Source: Micromonospora cremea
GTDB taxonomy: Bacteria; Actinomycetota; Actinomycetes; Mycobacteriales; Micromonosporaceae
NCBI RefSeq assembly: GCF_900143515.1
Contig: NZ_FSQT01000001.1
Coordinates: forward strand, 2,480,001 to 2,544,000
Direction of reading: 5' to 3'
DNA: 64,000 nucleotides
This document shows positions 45,130 through 54,300 of this stretch, piece by piece. The position numbers and the translations under genes were made by a program. Numbering within the stretch: the stretch's first letter is position 1; each line of letters starts with the position of its first letter. Under the pieces are notes generated by a model, which was given only the letters and a program-made list of their open reading frames with translations, did not search any database and was not told the origin of the DNA.

Positions 45130-45398
45130 CGTCCGCTCCGCCGGACCGACTCGCACGCCTCTTGCGCCTTCTGCCAAGTAGCGTCGTCGACCCCTTCGAG
45201 CCGTCCCACCCCACGGCCGGGACCGCCAGACATGTTCGGGTTCTGAACGGCCGCGCGGTCGGTCTGGCTGAGACATTCCTGGTACGCCGCGAAGCCATTC
45301 TGGCCCTGGCTGTCACCGCCTCCGGTAGCCGTGGCGTCCGACCCGCCGCAGGCGCCCATCATCAGCACGGTCGAGGCGGCGGTCAGTGCGGCCGCCAC
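45130..45398 (-). pseudogene. Small secreted lipoprotein, apparently truncated or frameshifted
   Basis: The frame starts with a signal and lipobox (VLMMGACGG), then GFAAYQECLSQ and DDATWQKAQEACESV, a pattern of Cys-containing exported proteins common in Micromonosporaceae. After about residue 90 (RRSGRPDG) it turns into Arg-rich sequence typical of a wrong frame and runs through the terminator into the end of the BNR gene. I infer a frameshift or 3' loss near 45130. The exact lesion is uncertain. Confidence 0.5.
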
Positions 45399-45473
45399 CG
45401 GTCGACCCCTTCCAACTGAGGGTTGACGGTGGTCGGCCGGCCCGTTGCGAGCCGGCTTCTCCGTGACTAGTGC

Positions 45474-46316
45474 TCAGCGCCGGCGCTTGTTCAGACTCGG
45501 CAGACCGCCGGACACGGTCCGCACGCTGCCGTCCGGGTTGCTCCGGCCGGGCTTTTGTTGGGCCTCTGTCACCCGCCGCCCGGCCTGGTCGGAGGCACTC
45601 AGGTTGACGACGATCCGGTCTGACCGCCGCCAGCTCCGTAGGTGAGCCAGAGCCAGCTGACTGTCGGCGACGCCGGTCAGCGCACGAATCGCCGGCATGG
45701 CCCTGGTCGCGTCTGCGAGCAGGAGATGGGCGACGTCGGCTGGGCTCAGATTGCGCGGTGAGGCGTTGCCCGCCGAAACGAGAGACCCGTGGATCTCCCC
45801 ATTCTCAAGCCACAGCCACACCGGCCGCTTGCCATCGCCGGCCCGCATCACCGGAGTTGTCGACGGGGTAACTGGCCTAGACGACGGCGTGGACGAGGCC
45901 GGCTTGGCCGAGAGGTGGGCTTGCAGAGCGGCCGGCGGCCGCGCTCGTCGCCGCGACTGTGCCGGGACGTCGACAATTGAGCGGGGCAAGGCCGCCCCTC
46001 CCGACGACGTCCCCGCGCCGGATTGCGGCGGCTCGGTCGGGACCGCCTGCCGTTCCCCCACGAACCAGCCGGCGAATTCCCACTGCTCCGGCGTGAACCT
46101 GACCGGGATGGCCTCGGTCAGGTGCGGTGCCGACGGGTCCTGAACGGTGAGTTGTGCGCGTCGCTTCGCATGGTCGGCTGCGGTGAGTGACCCGATGTCG
46201 AGGATCGCGGCCAGCGGTATCCGTCTGACGTAGGTCCTCGGCCACGGCAGCAACCGCCAACGCCGGAGGGCAAGGTGCTCCTCCTCGAACCAGGCGTCCC
46301 AACGCTGAGCGACCAT
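45474..46316 (-). CDS. Hypothetical protein with Pro/Ser-rich middle
   Basis: A 280-residue protein. The N-terminal ~90 residues include WDAWFEEEHLALRRWRLLPW and VRFTPEQWEFAGWFVGERQ. A low-complexity Pro/Ser/Ala linker (about 95-165) follows, and a C-terminal domain has VWLWLENGEIHGSLVSAGN and ALTGVADSQLALAHLRSW. No family is recognised. The start at 46316 follows GGGAGGTGA. A frameshifted duplicate of its 3' end is at 33930-34060. It lies next to the GntR/DivIVA module but is not coupled to it. Confidence 0.75.
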   Translation of the reverse strand: MVAQRWDAWFEEEHLALRRWRLLPWPRTYVRRIPLAAILDIGSLTAADHAKRRAQLTVQDPSAPHLTEAIPVRFTPEQWEFAGWFVGERQAVPTEPPQSGAGTSSGGAALPRSIVDVPAQSRRRARPPAALQAHLSAKPASSTPSSRPVTPSTTPVMRAGDGKRPVWLWLENGEIHGSLVSAGNASPRNLSPADVAHLLLADATRAMPAIRALTGVADSQLALAHLRSWRRSDRIVVNLSASDQAGRRVTEAQQKPGRSNPDGSVRTVSGGLPSLNKRRR

Positions 46317-46512
46317 CCCCGTCACCTCCCGTGCTGCGCACGTTAGCGGCCTGATGATCACGACTGCACTCGGCTCATCGGGCAGTTGAGATGACGGATC
46401 ATCTGGTTGTGTCAGCGGTGCAGGCGGCGCGAGCAGTCGTCATCGTGACGGCCGCGGAGCACCGGGCACCGACTACTGGTGGCGGAGGAACCGCTGGCCC
46501 TCTCGGGGACGG

Positions 46513-46764
46513 TCATCTACGCAGCCGCCGGGCGCAGGGGCCGTCGTGGCCGTCGCGGAGGAGGCAGCGCCGGCCGCCAGGTAGCCGCAGGTCGCAGAAG
46601 ACCCGGTGCCGGAGGAACTGCTGGTCCTCTTCGGAGACGGTGGTCTCCCCCGGGTCAGCCATCGGGAGCACCAGCATCCACCGCCCGATGACCCGGGCCA
46701 GGCGTTGTGCGGCAGACAGGTCGCTGGCAATCACGGGCAGGTGGATGACGTACCGCTGGCTCAT
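46513..46764 (-). CDS. Small Cys/His protein downstream of DivIVA-domain gene
   Basis: An 83-residue protein ending in a probable zinc knuckle: C-x8-C-x5-H-x3-C within CDLRLPGGRRCLLRDGHDGPC. The rest is an alpha/beta N-terminus (SQRYVIHLPVIASDLSAAQRL). Its ATG overlaps the stop of the DivIVA-domain gene (ATGA), so the two are coupled. Function unknown; such small genes often accompany GntR regulators on actinobacterial integrative elements. Confidence 0.7.
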   Translation of the reverse strand: MSQRYVIHLPVIASDLSAAQRLARVIGRWMLVLPMADPGETTVSEEDQQFLRHRVFCDLRLPGGRRCLLRDGHDGPCARRLRR

Positions 46765-47060
46765 CTCGGGTCGTCCCGCTCGTTGCGGGCACGGGCCTGG
46801 TCGGTCTGCCAGCGGCGCAGCGCGTTTTTGATCCGGACAGTCTCGAGGCGGCTCTCGGCGAGAGCGGCGTAGACGGCGGCCATGTCGACGGCGACCCGGT
46901 CGAGGAAGGCGTACACGTCGTCGGGGTTCAGACCGCGACGGCCGAGCCCGGTCGGCGCGAAGCGGCGCTCACGCACCTGCCACGGCAGCAGGCTGGTGTA
47001 CGTCGAGGAGCGATACGTCGCTCCGACCTCTCGTGCCGGTCGTTCGTTGCGGGCAATCAT
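46761..47060 (-). CDS. DivIVA-domain protein (short)
   Basis: A 99-residue protein with a short DivIVA-type helical region: RRGLNPDDVYAFLDRVAVDMAAVYAAL followed by a coiled-coil-prone RLETVRIKNALRRWQTD. It is much shorter than the cell-pole protein Wag31 and lacks its tail. The start at 47060 (MIARNERPAREV) follows GGCAGG. It is coupled to the small Cys/His gene and divergent from a GntR regulator, an arrangement typical of the regulatory end of actinobacterial integrative elements. Confidence 0.78.
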   Translation of the reverse strand: MIARNERPAREVGATYRSSTYTSLLPWQVRERRFAPTGLGRRGLNPDDVYAFLDRVAVDMAAVYAALAESRLETVRIKNALRRWQTDQARARNERDDPR

Positions 47061-47302
47061 CTGCTCGACCTGCCTTTCCCTTGATGGAAGGGGTGGGCCT
47101 TGTTCACACCGCTCGCGCGGGCCCACCCCGCCTGCCACCGCGGCTTCGACTAGCGGCACGGCAGCAGGTTTGCTGTACGGCGTCACTCGACCGGGCTATA
47201 GATCCGCCTCCCGCCTTGAGGCTCTGCCGCCTCGACAAATATACGGACAGGGGCACAGGGGCACAACCAGTGCGGCCCACGGGGGGACAAGGCTTACCAG
47301 GT

Positions 47303-47719
47303 ATGACCGTCGATCCGCGCTCGCATACACCCGTCTATGTGCAGGTCGCCGACATATTGCGGCGGCGGATCGAATCCGGTGAGCTGGCGCCCGGGGTGTC
47401 GCTGCCGAGCGAAGCCCGGCTGACCCAGGAGTACGGCATCGGCCGTGAGGCCGTCCGGATGGCGATGTCGATCCTGCGGTCCGAGGGGTTGGTCAGCACC
47501 GTTCGCGGTCACGGAACGAGGGTGCGAAGCTCGCCCGAGCGGCAACGGGTAGAACTGCCGGCCGGCGCGTCGGTCGTCGCTCGAATGCCGACCGGCCGAG
47601 AACGGAACGAGCTGCACCTGGACGAGGGCGTCCCGGTGCTGGAGATCCGCCACGGCAAGGGCGAGGTCGAGGTCAAGCCCGGCGACCAGGTCGAGCTAAC
47701 CCGCCCAACCGAGAGTTAA
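47303..47719 (+). CDS. GntR family transcriptional regulator
   Basis: A 138-residue regulator with an N-terminal winged helix (YVQVADILRRRIESGEL, LPSEARLTQEYGIGREAVRMAM, and the wing LVSTVRGHGTRV). A very short C-terminal part remains instead of a full UTRA ligand domain, like plasmid-type KorSA regulators. The ATG at 47303 has only a weak upstream site. It is divergent from the DivIVA-domain operon and converges with the kinase gene. Confidence 0.85.
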   Translation: MTVDPRSHTPVYVQVADILRRRIESGELAPGVSLPSEARLTQEYGIGREAVRMAMSILRSEGLVSTVRGHGTRVRSSPERQRVELPAGASVVARMPTGRERNELHLDEGVPVLEIRHGKGEVEVKPGDQVELTRPTES

Positions 47720-47833
47720 GCCGCACTAGCGCACCGATCCGCATAGCCCGAGTCTTGATGCTGGGCACCGATGATGGCGTCAAGCTCATCGGAACAGTTC
47801 GTCTTCAGGGCGGCGGCATCCGGGAGCTGCGGA

Positions 47834-49096
47834 TCAGGGGCGGCTCACGGCTTCAGTCGACTCGCCTATCTCGAGCTGGCAAGCCACCGCCTGTTGGCGG
47901 CACTCTTGGGCAAGATCCTGCCCGTCTTCCGACTGCTCCAGGTCCCGAGCCAACGCCTCGAAGGCATGACGCGCCTGCCGGAAGTCACCCGCGAGCATGC
48001 GCAGGTTGGCGAGATCCAGTCGTAGAGCGACGATCTCCCCGACGAGCGGCTCACGACCGCCGGGCGCTGAGTGAAGGACACGTTCCAAGACCTCAGCCGC
48101 CTGCACAAAGCGCTCATTCTCGGCCAGTTCCCTGGCCTGCGCCCGCAATTCGACCAGCTCGGGCTGACTTCGCTGCGCCGGTACGGAGGCAGCAGTGGGC
48201 GATGAAACAGCCCCAGTGAGCGTCTCCGTCCGGGCGGCTGCCACCCCGCGAGTGCCCCTACCGTCGACGAACGGCGTGAGAAGCTGGTGGACCTCGGCGG
48301 CCGACGCGGGCCTCTCCGCTGGCGTCTTGGCCAGGAGGCAGTAGAGGAGATGCGCCAGGTCGTCGGGCACGTCCGAGCGGTACTCGGTGATGATGGGAAT
48401 CGGCGAACGCACATGGCGGCGCAGCATGTCGGGGGTGTTCGTCGCCTCGTACGGAGGCTTCCCGGCGAGCATTTCGAAGAGCGTGCAGCCCAAGGCGTAA
48501 AGGTCGGCCGCTGATCCGACAGGACCGCCTTGAGCCTGTTCGGGTGCGATGTAGGCGGGAGTGCCGAGCGTGCGGCCGGTAGCGGTGAGCCGTGACGCTT
48601 CGGCTGAGCCGAGCAGCGCGGCGACGCCGAAATCGAGCACCTTCACCACCCCGAGTGGAGTGATCATGAGGTTCTGGGGCTTCAGGTCGCGGTGCACGAG
48701 GGAGGCGGCGTGGGCAACGGTAAGCACCGAACAGACCTGCGCGGCGATGGAAGCCGCTTCGCCGACATGCAGCTGTTCCTGCTCGGCAATGTGGTCGGCG
48801 AGGACGATGCCCGGCACGAGTTGCATGACAAGGTAGAGGTCCTCGCCGTGCACGCCCAGGTCGTACACAGATGGCACGCCCGGATGGTCAAGCCGGGCGG
48901 TGGCTCTGGCCTCGCGTCGGAAGCGCTTGACGGCCGTGTCGCGCTCGTCCTTCGGCACCTCCAGCTGCCGTAGGAACTTGATCGCCACCGGGCGGTCGAG
49001 GCGCTCGTCGAAGCCGGCCCAGACCTGACCCATCCCGCCGCGAGCGACCGGATACGTCAACTCGTACCGGTCACCGATGCGGTCCCCCGCCTGCAT
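47834..49096 (-). CDS. Serine/threonine protein kinase with TPR-like C-terminus
   Basis: A 420-residue soluble kinase. The catalytic domain has the Gly loop VARGGMGQVW, Lys40 in AIKFL, the catalytic HRDLKPQN (135-142), DFG (155-157) and an APE (184-186), so it should be active. After about residue 290 a helical, TPR-like tail follows (REPLVGEIVALRLDLANLRMLAGDF), resembling PknG-type layouts. No membrane segment is seen. The ATG at 49096 has a GGGAGA site; a GTG at 49150 overlapping the UvrD-type helicase stop is the alternative, adding 18 residues. It is the last gene of the helicase operon, which suggests a signalling or effector-control role there. Confidence 0.88.
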   Translation of the reverse strand: MQAGDRIGDRYELTYPVARGGMGQVWAGFDERLDRPVAIKFLRQLEVPKDERDTAVKRFRREARATARLDHPGVPSVYDLGVHGEDLYLVMQLVPGIVLADHIAEQEQLHVGEAASIAAQVCSVLTVAHAASLVHRDLKPQNLMITPLGVVKVLDFGVAALLGSAEASRLTATGRTLGTPAYIAPEQAQGGPVGSAADLYALGCTLFEMLAGKPPYEATNTPDMLRRHVRSPIPIITEYRSDVPDDLAHLLYCLLAKTPAERPASAAEVHQLLTPFVDGRGTRGVAAARTETLTGAVSSPTAASVPAQRSQPELVELRAQARELAENERFVQAAEVLERVLHSAPGGREPLVGEIVALRLDLANLRMLAGDFRQARHAFEALARDLEQSEDGQDLAQECRQQAVACQLEIGESTEAVSRP

Positions 49097-49146
49097 GTCT
49101 GGTCTCCCTGCGCTTAACACCAGCCCCCGCTGACGCGAGGGCTGAG

Positions 49147-51330
49147 TCACGGTAGTTGTCTCTGGACGAGACGGCTGGTGAGGAACGGGCTGGGCGTCCC
49201 GTGCCAGAACACCGCCAGCTCGTCGCGGGGGCGGGTGGCAGCTACGAAAAGCAACGACCTGTCACGCTGGCGTTCGCGCTGGTACCGCTTCGCGTCGGTG
49301 TCCCGGTACTTGCTGATCATCTGCCGGGGCACGAGCCCATCGCTGACCCCGGCGATGATCATGCGCTGGTACTCGAGACCCTTGAACCGGTGCATCGTGC
49401 CGATGTGCACTCCGCCAGGCCTTTTCGGACCGTCAGGGCCGATCTCCACCACCGCGAGCCCGTCCGCCTCCAGCCGGCTGATGACGTCGGCCGCCAGGTC
49501 CTTCGTCGGTACGCAGATGGCCACCGAGCCGTCGGTCGGGCTGCCCCAACTGCGAAGCTGCTCGACAATCAGGTCCCGTTCCTGTGCCCACGTCGGGGCA
49601 CCGTGGAAGATCGGGCGGCCGCCGCGTAGCAGCGACCGGTAGCCGGCCAGGTCTTCCTCGCCACCGTCAAGGTCGTCGTACACCTCCCCGGTCATGATCT
49701 GAAGGGCGTCGGCGAGGATCTGACGAGTGGTGCGATAGCTCAGCGTGAGCCGCGACGACCGACCGCGGATGTTGACGCCGAGGCTGCTCAACGTGACGTG
49801 GTTGTCATAGATGCGCTGGTGGGTGTCGCCGGTGAGGAACATGTCGTCCGGGCCCGGCGCGACCATGGCGCGCAGCATCTTCCAGTGCGCGGCGCTGAGG
49901 TCCTGGGCCTCGTCGACCACCACGTGGCGGTAGCGCGGCCGGAAGAACCGGCCGGACGACTCGCCGGCGACCCCGGTGTTCTGCGCCGTGCGGTCCATCT
50001 CGAGGCGGGCGGCCCGTTGTGCCACCTGACGCCAGGTCCAAACGCCACGGTTCTCCAGCCAGGTGGTGAAGCGCTCGGTCAGCTGCCAGACCTGGTCCCG
50101 TTCCATCCGGGTGAGACTGCGGCCACGGTTGGGGCGGCGGGCCTTGAAGTAGTCCGTCCGCGAGTTGAGTACCTGGCCGAGGATCACCTGGGTCCACTCG
50201 GCGGCGAGGAAATCCGCCTGCCAGCCGGTCTCCCCCGTCTCGATGAGGAACTCGTCCCACAGCTCGAGGACACGGTTGTCGTCCACCACGCGCCGGCTAC
50301 CGCTCGCCTTCGCCTCGGCCACCACGCGGCTGGCCAGGCGGTCGATGTTCACGATGTCGACGCGGGCCACCAGATCCTGCCCGCCCAGCGCCATCAGCCG
50401 GGTGCGCAGATCAGCGGCGAGGTTCCGGTTGAAGGTGGTGAGCAGGATCGGCTTGTCCGCTCCGGGCGGCAGTTGGCGGGCGAGGTGCGCCACGCGGTGC
50501 AGGGCAACGATCGTCTTGCCGGTGCCCGGCCCACCCCCGACCCGGGCCGGTCCCTTGTATTTCCGCTCGACGAGCTTACGCTGCGTGGGGTGCAGGAAGA
50601 TCTGCCACCGCTCGAAGGCTTCACCGAGCATCGCCTGCAACGCTTCGTCGTCGGAGGTCACCTGGGTGGCGGGGCGCTCCACCGCCGCTTCGAAGTCCTC
50701 GGGATCGACCGGCTCGTCGGCGCGGACCGGGTCGGTGACCTGTTGAAGTACCTCGTCGTAGGGGGTGCCGTCGAAGAGCGCGAAGAGCACGTCGGTGGTG
50801 AGCTGCGGCGCCCGGTCGAGCAGTTCCAGCAGTTCCGCGTCGGTGGTCAGCTCCCGGATCTGCGGCAGCAGCGGCTCGGAGACGCCGAGCTCCAGCAGTT
50901 GGACGTCGGTGTACGCCTGGAAGAGCGGCTTCTGCGCGGGCTCCGGCTCGACATCCGGCGGAATGACCCGGCCGATGATGCTGTCAGTGACGGGTGCCAG
51001 GTCGACGACCTCGATGCCGCCGGTGACCCGGTTGATGCGGTACGCATACCGGGTGAGGTCGTCGTACACCTCACCGCGGTGCTTGACCGCGACGAGCAGG
51101 TAGTCGCGCTCGGCGATGTGCAGCAGCAGCGCGCGGTAGTCCTTGTTGACCCGGGCGGACATCAGCCGGGAGTCGCTGTTGAGCGCCTTCAGGTTGAGCC
51201 CCGGGTTCTCCGGGTTGTGCCGGAACTTGTGCATGAACTCGTAGACCGCACCGATGTCGGCGCGGGTGAGCTTCATGACCTCCTTGTCGGCGCGGTCCAG
51301 CATCCGCAGAGTTGTTGCTCCGGTGCTCAT
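49147..51330 (-). CDS. UvrD/Rep-type SF1 helicase with RelE/ParE-like N-terminus
   Basis: A 727-residue protein. Residues about 18-95 (KLTRADIGAVYEFMHKFRHN through KHRGEVYDDL) resemble a RelE/ParE toxin-like fold. After a linker comes an SF1 helicase with Walker A GGGPGTGKT (265-273), motif II VDEAQD (about 470), the IGTMHRFKGLEY motif and VAATRPRDEL. The ATG at 51330 overlaps the stop of the giant helicase (ATGA) and has GGGGGAGA upstream. Its own end overlaps a GTG of the kinase frame. It should translocate on single-stranded DNA and probably works with the neighbouring helicase. Confidence 0.9.
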   Translation of the reverse strand: MSTGATTLRMLDRADKEVMKLTRADIGAVYEFMHKFRHNPENPGLNLKALNSDSRLMSARVNKDYRALLLHIAERDYLLVAVKHRGEVYDDLTRYAYRINRVTGGIEVVDLAPVTDSIIGRVIPPDVEPEPAQKPLFQAYTDVQLLELGVSEPLLPQIRELTTDAELLELLDRAPQLTTDVLFALFDGTPYDEVLQQVTDPVRADEPVDPEDFEAAVERPATQVTSDDEALQAMLGEAFERWQIFLHPTQRKLVERKYKGPARVGGGPGTGKTIVALHRVAHLARQLPPGADKPILLTTFNRNLAADLRTRLMALGGQDLVARVDIVNIDRLASRVVAEAKASGSRRVVDDNRVLELWDEFLIETGETGWQADFLAAEWTQVILGQVLNSRTDYFKARRPNRGRSLTRMERDQVWQLTERFTTWLENRGVWTWRQVAQRAARLEMDRTAQNTGVAGESSGRFFRPRYRHVVVDEAQDLSAAHWKMLRAMVAPGPDDMFLTGDTHQRIYDNHVTLSSLGVNIRGRSSRLTLSYRTTRQILADALQIMTGEVYDDLDGGEEDLAGYRSLLRGGRPIFHGAPTWAQERDLIVEQLRSWGSPTDGSVAICVPTKDLAADVISRLEADGLAVVEIGPDGPKRPGGVHIGTMHRFKGLEYQRMIIAGVSDGLVPRQMISKYRDTDAKRYQRERQRDRSLLFVAATRPRDELAVFWHGTPSPFLTSRLVQRQLP

Positions 51331-54300
51331 CGCCATTCTCCCCCGCTCGTGGCCTTGATCTGCGCCGCCAACTCGTCAACCGACCATTCCCGAGCGGTCC
51401 GGGCGTGCCAGCCCGCCTCCGCGTACGCCCGGTCGCGGTCTTCCGTCTCCGGGTCGCCGGACGGACCGGTGAGCACGATCGCGATCTGTCGATCGGGCCA
51501 GGCCAGCTCGGCCGGCCAGCCCTGGTCGCCCAACTCGTAGCCGACCACCGGCGCGGGCAGATCCTGCCGGGCGAGCTGCTGGACGAGCTGGTCCAGAGTG
51601 TTCTCGTCCGGGTCCAGGTAGCGCAGGACGTCCCGCCACGGCGACTCCGTGTCAAGCGTCTCGGGGCCGGCGGCCACCGGCTGAGCCGCGACGCCGAGCC
51701 ACGTCGCCGTCTCCTCGTCGAGCGGCAGCGCGCGTTGAGCCAGCACGAGTCCGGTCCCCTCGGTCACCGCCATCGAGGCCGGCTCGAAGTCGTCGAGGGC
51801 GGAGACCGTGAGCTGGCCCGCGTCACCACCACCGTTGGCGAGGAACTGGATGACATTGCCCCATGCCAGCCAGGCGGCCCATCGTTCCTTGTGTCCCTCG
51901 CTGGCGACCGCGGCCGGCAGATCGTCGAGCACGGTGAGCGCGGACCAGGTCGGCAACGGCTTGCTCCGCCCGTCGACGACGACCGTCACCGGGCAGTCGG
52001 CGTTGTCCCGGGCGCGGGCCACCATGATGTGGCGCGACGCGGTGGGTCCGGGGAGGGGCTCTCCGCGCAGCGCGGGAACCAGCCGTTCACCGACGCCGCC
52101 GGAGTCGGTAGCCGTGTTGTCCCGGGCCTGTTTGAGCATGCCCGCCAACGTGGCTTCCGCCCGACGCTGCCATCGGGTGAGATCCGGATCGGCGAGGAAG
52201 CGCATCAGCTGCTCGATCGGGTTGACCCAGATGGTCTCTTCGAGCTCGTCCGGGTCCGCGCCAGGAAGGAACTGCCGGTATTTCTCCCGGGCAGCCTGCT
52301 TGCTGACCCCGCCGTACGGGGTCCACCGCCCCTGCGCGTCGGCGGCGCCCCAGGTCTTGACGTCGTCCCAGGTGGCGGCGAAGACCAGGTAGCCGTGGGC
52401 GCGCAGTCGGGCACGCTTCTCGGCGTCGTCGGCGAGCCGGTTGTACTGGGACGAGGCGTGGTACTTGAAACCGTCGAGGTAGACGGCCACCTCCGGCGAC
52501 GGGGCGTCGAGGCGTTTGAAGTGGACGTCCGGCCGGGTGCCTCGAACGGTGTTCTGCAGCTTCATCTGCCAGTGGGTGACGCTCTGACCGTTGTCCCGGA
52601 CGAACCGTAGGTCGGCGATCCGGGCGCCGTCGTGATCGGTACGCCGGTCGATTCGCAGGCCCGATTTGGGTGTCTCGCCAAGCGCGAGCAGCTTGGTGAG
52701 GAAGCGCATCTCCAACTCGCTCTCCACCTGGTGGATCAGCGAGATCTCGTCCGTGCGGGTGCCCTCCTGAACGTCCCAACTGTCGAGGAGCTTGTCCAGC
52801 ATGCCCAACGCCTCATCGCGACTCATCAGGGCGAAGTGCTCGTTGCGCGCGTGACGCAGTAGGCAGCGGTGACACACCGCCCTGCCTTCGTGTCGGCAGA
52901 CGCAGTCGGCGATCCGCTGCCGGGCCAGCTCGAGGATCGCGCGGAACTCCTCCGGTTTGGCGAGGCGATGCAGGTAGCCGGTGCCTTGCGGCTGGGTGTC
53001 GTAGACGACCACGAAGTTGCGCGTCCCGTCGCTCTGCCCGTCCGGCATAGTCGCCGACACGGCCTGAAGGTGCGCGGGGTCACCGCCGTACTGCGCGGCG
53101 ATACCGAGGCGGATAGCGGCGGCGAACGACGCGATGCGCTCCTGCACCACGGCGGTCGCCGCGGGGATCAGGATGCGCAACGCCTCGGTCTCCAACTCGT
53201 GGGCCAGGATCAGATCCACGTGGGTGTCCGGGGCGGCCGGCGATCGTCGGTACGGGCACCAGGGCCGGTGATGCTCGGCACCCTGCACGATGGTCGACCC
53301 GGAGGCTTGCGCAGCCAGTTGTTGGCTCATCGCAGGCGCACCGTCGACTGTTGTCCCGCCGCAGGAGGTGCAGGCGTGGAACCGGTTGATTCGCACCTCC
53401 TCGCCAGCGAAGAGTTCAGCTGCCCGGTCGTAGCGCTGGGCACCGAGGTTGAAGTGCCGGATCATCGCGTGCCGGCTGTAGTCGACGCCGAAGGTGTCAT
53501 GAGCGTGCCGCCAGGACGAATCGACCTTGGCCGGGTCAACGTCGACGGCGACACTGGTGGCGTAGAAGCGCCGGTCCCGGTCGTCGCTGTCGTCGCGGAT
53601 GCGGGCGTCGTCGCGCTTGTCGCGGCTGAGCACCCGGGTCGGTTGGAGGACCTGGAAGAGTCTCCCGTGATCGGCGATGCCCGGGTCCGCACAGCGCGGG
53701 CAGGGGCTGGTGTCCTCCTTGGCCAGGTGGGTGCGGACGTAGCCACACTGCGCGCAGATCCGCCACTGCTCGTACGCCGGCCGGTCCGCTGGGCCGACGT
53801 CGAGCCCCGAGATCTCGTGTTTGTAGCCCCGCACGTAGTAGCTGTTCCCGGGGGCGATCTCGATCAGCGCCTGGCGGGCGGGGCGCGCGTACTCGCGGAG
53901 TTCGCTGTGGAACCGGCGGTCGCCGTCGGTCTTGTCCTCCCAGGTCAGGGTGGCTTCCAGGTCGGTCCGGGTGTCGATGAGCGCGTAGTTCGGCAGCAGA
54001 CCGAACTCGACCAGGGTGCCGTGCGCGGCAGCCGCGCTGACCTCCCGCAGCCGGCGACGGACCGCACCCTCCTCCGCCTTCAGCATCTTGATTTCGCGGG
54101 CGTGGTCCGGGTCGCTGGGCACAAGCGTGCCCCGAGCGGTGGCGAGTTCCTGGAGTCGGCGACGCAGGTCGGCCAACCGGGACTCCCAGACCTCGTCGGC
54201 TTCCTTGACCCGGTGGACGATTCCGTCCACCGCGAATTCACGCAGCTGGTCTGCGGCGGCCCGCAGGACCTTGTCGCCGAAGAGCGTCAGGAACTCCTCC

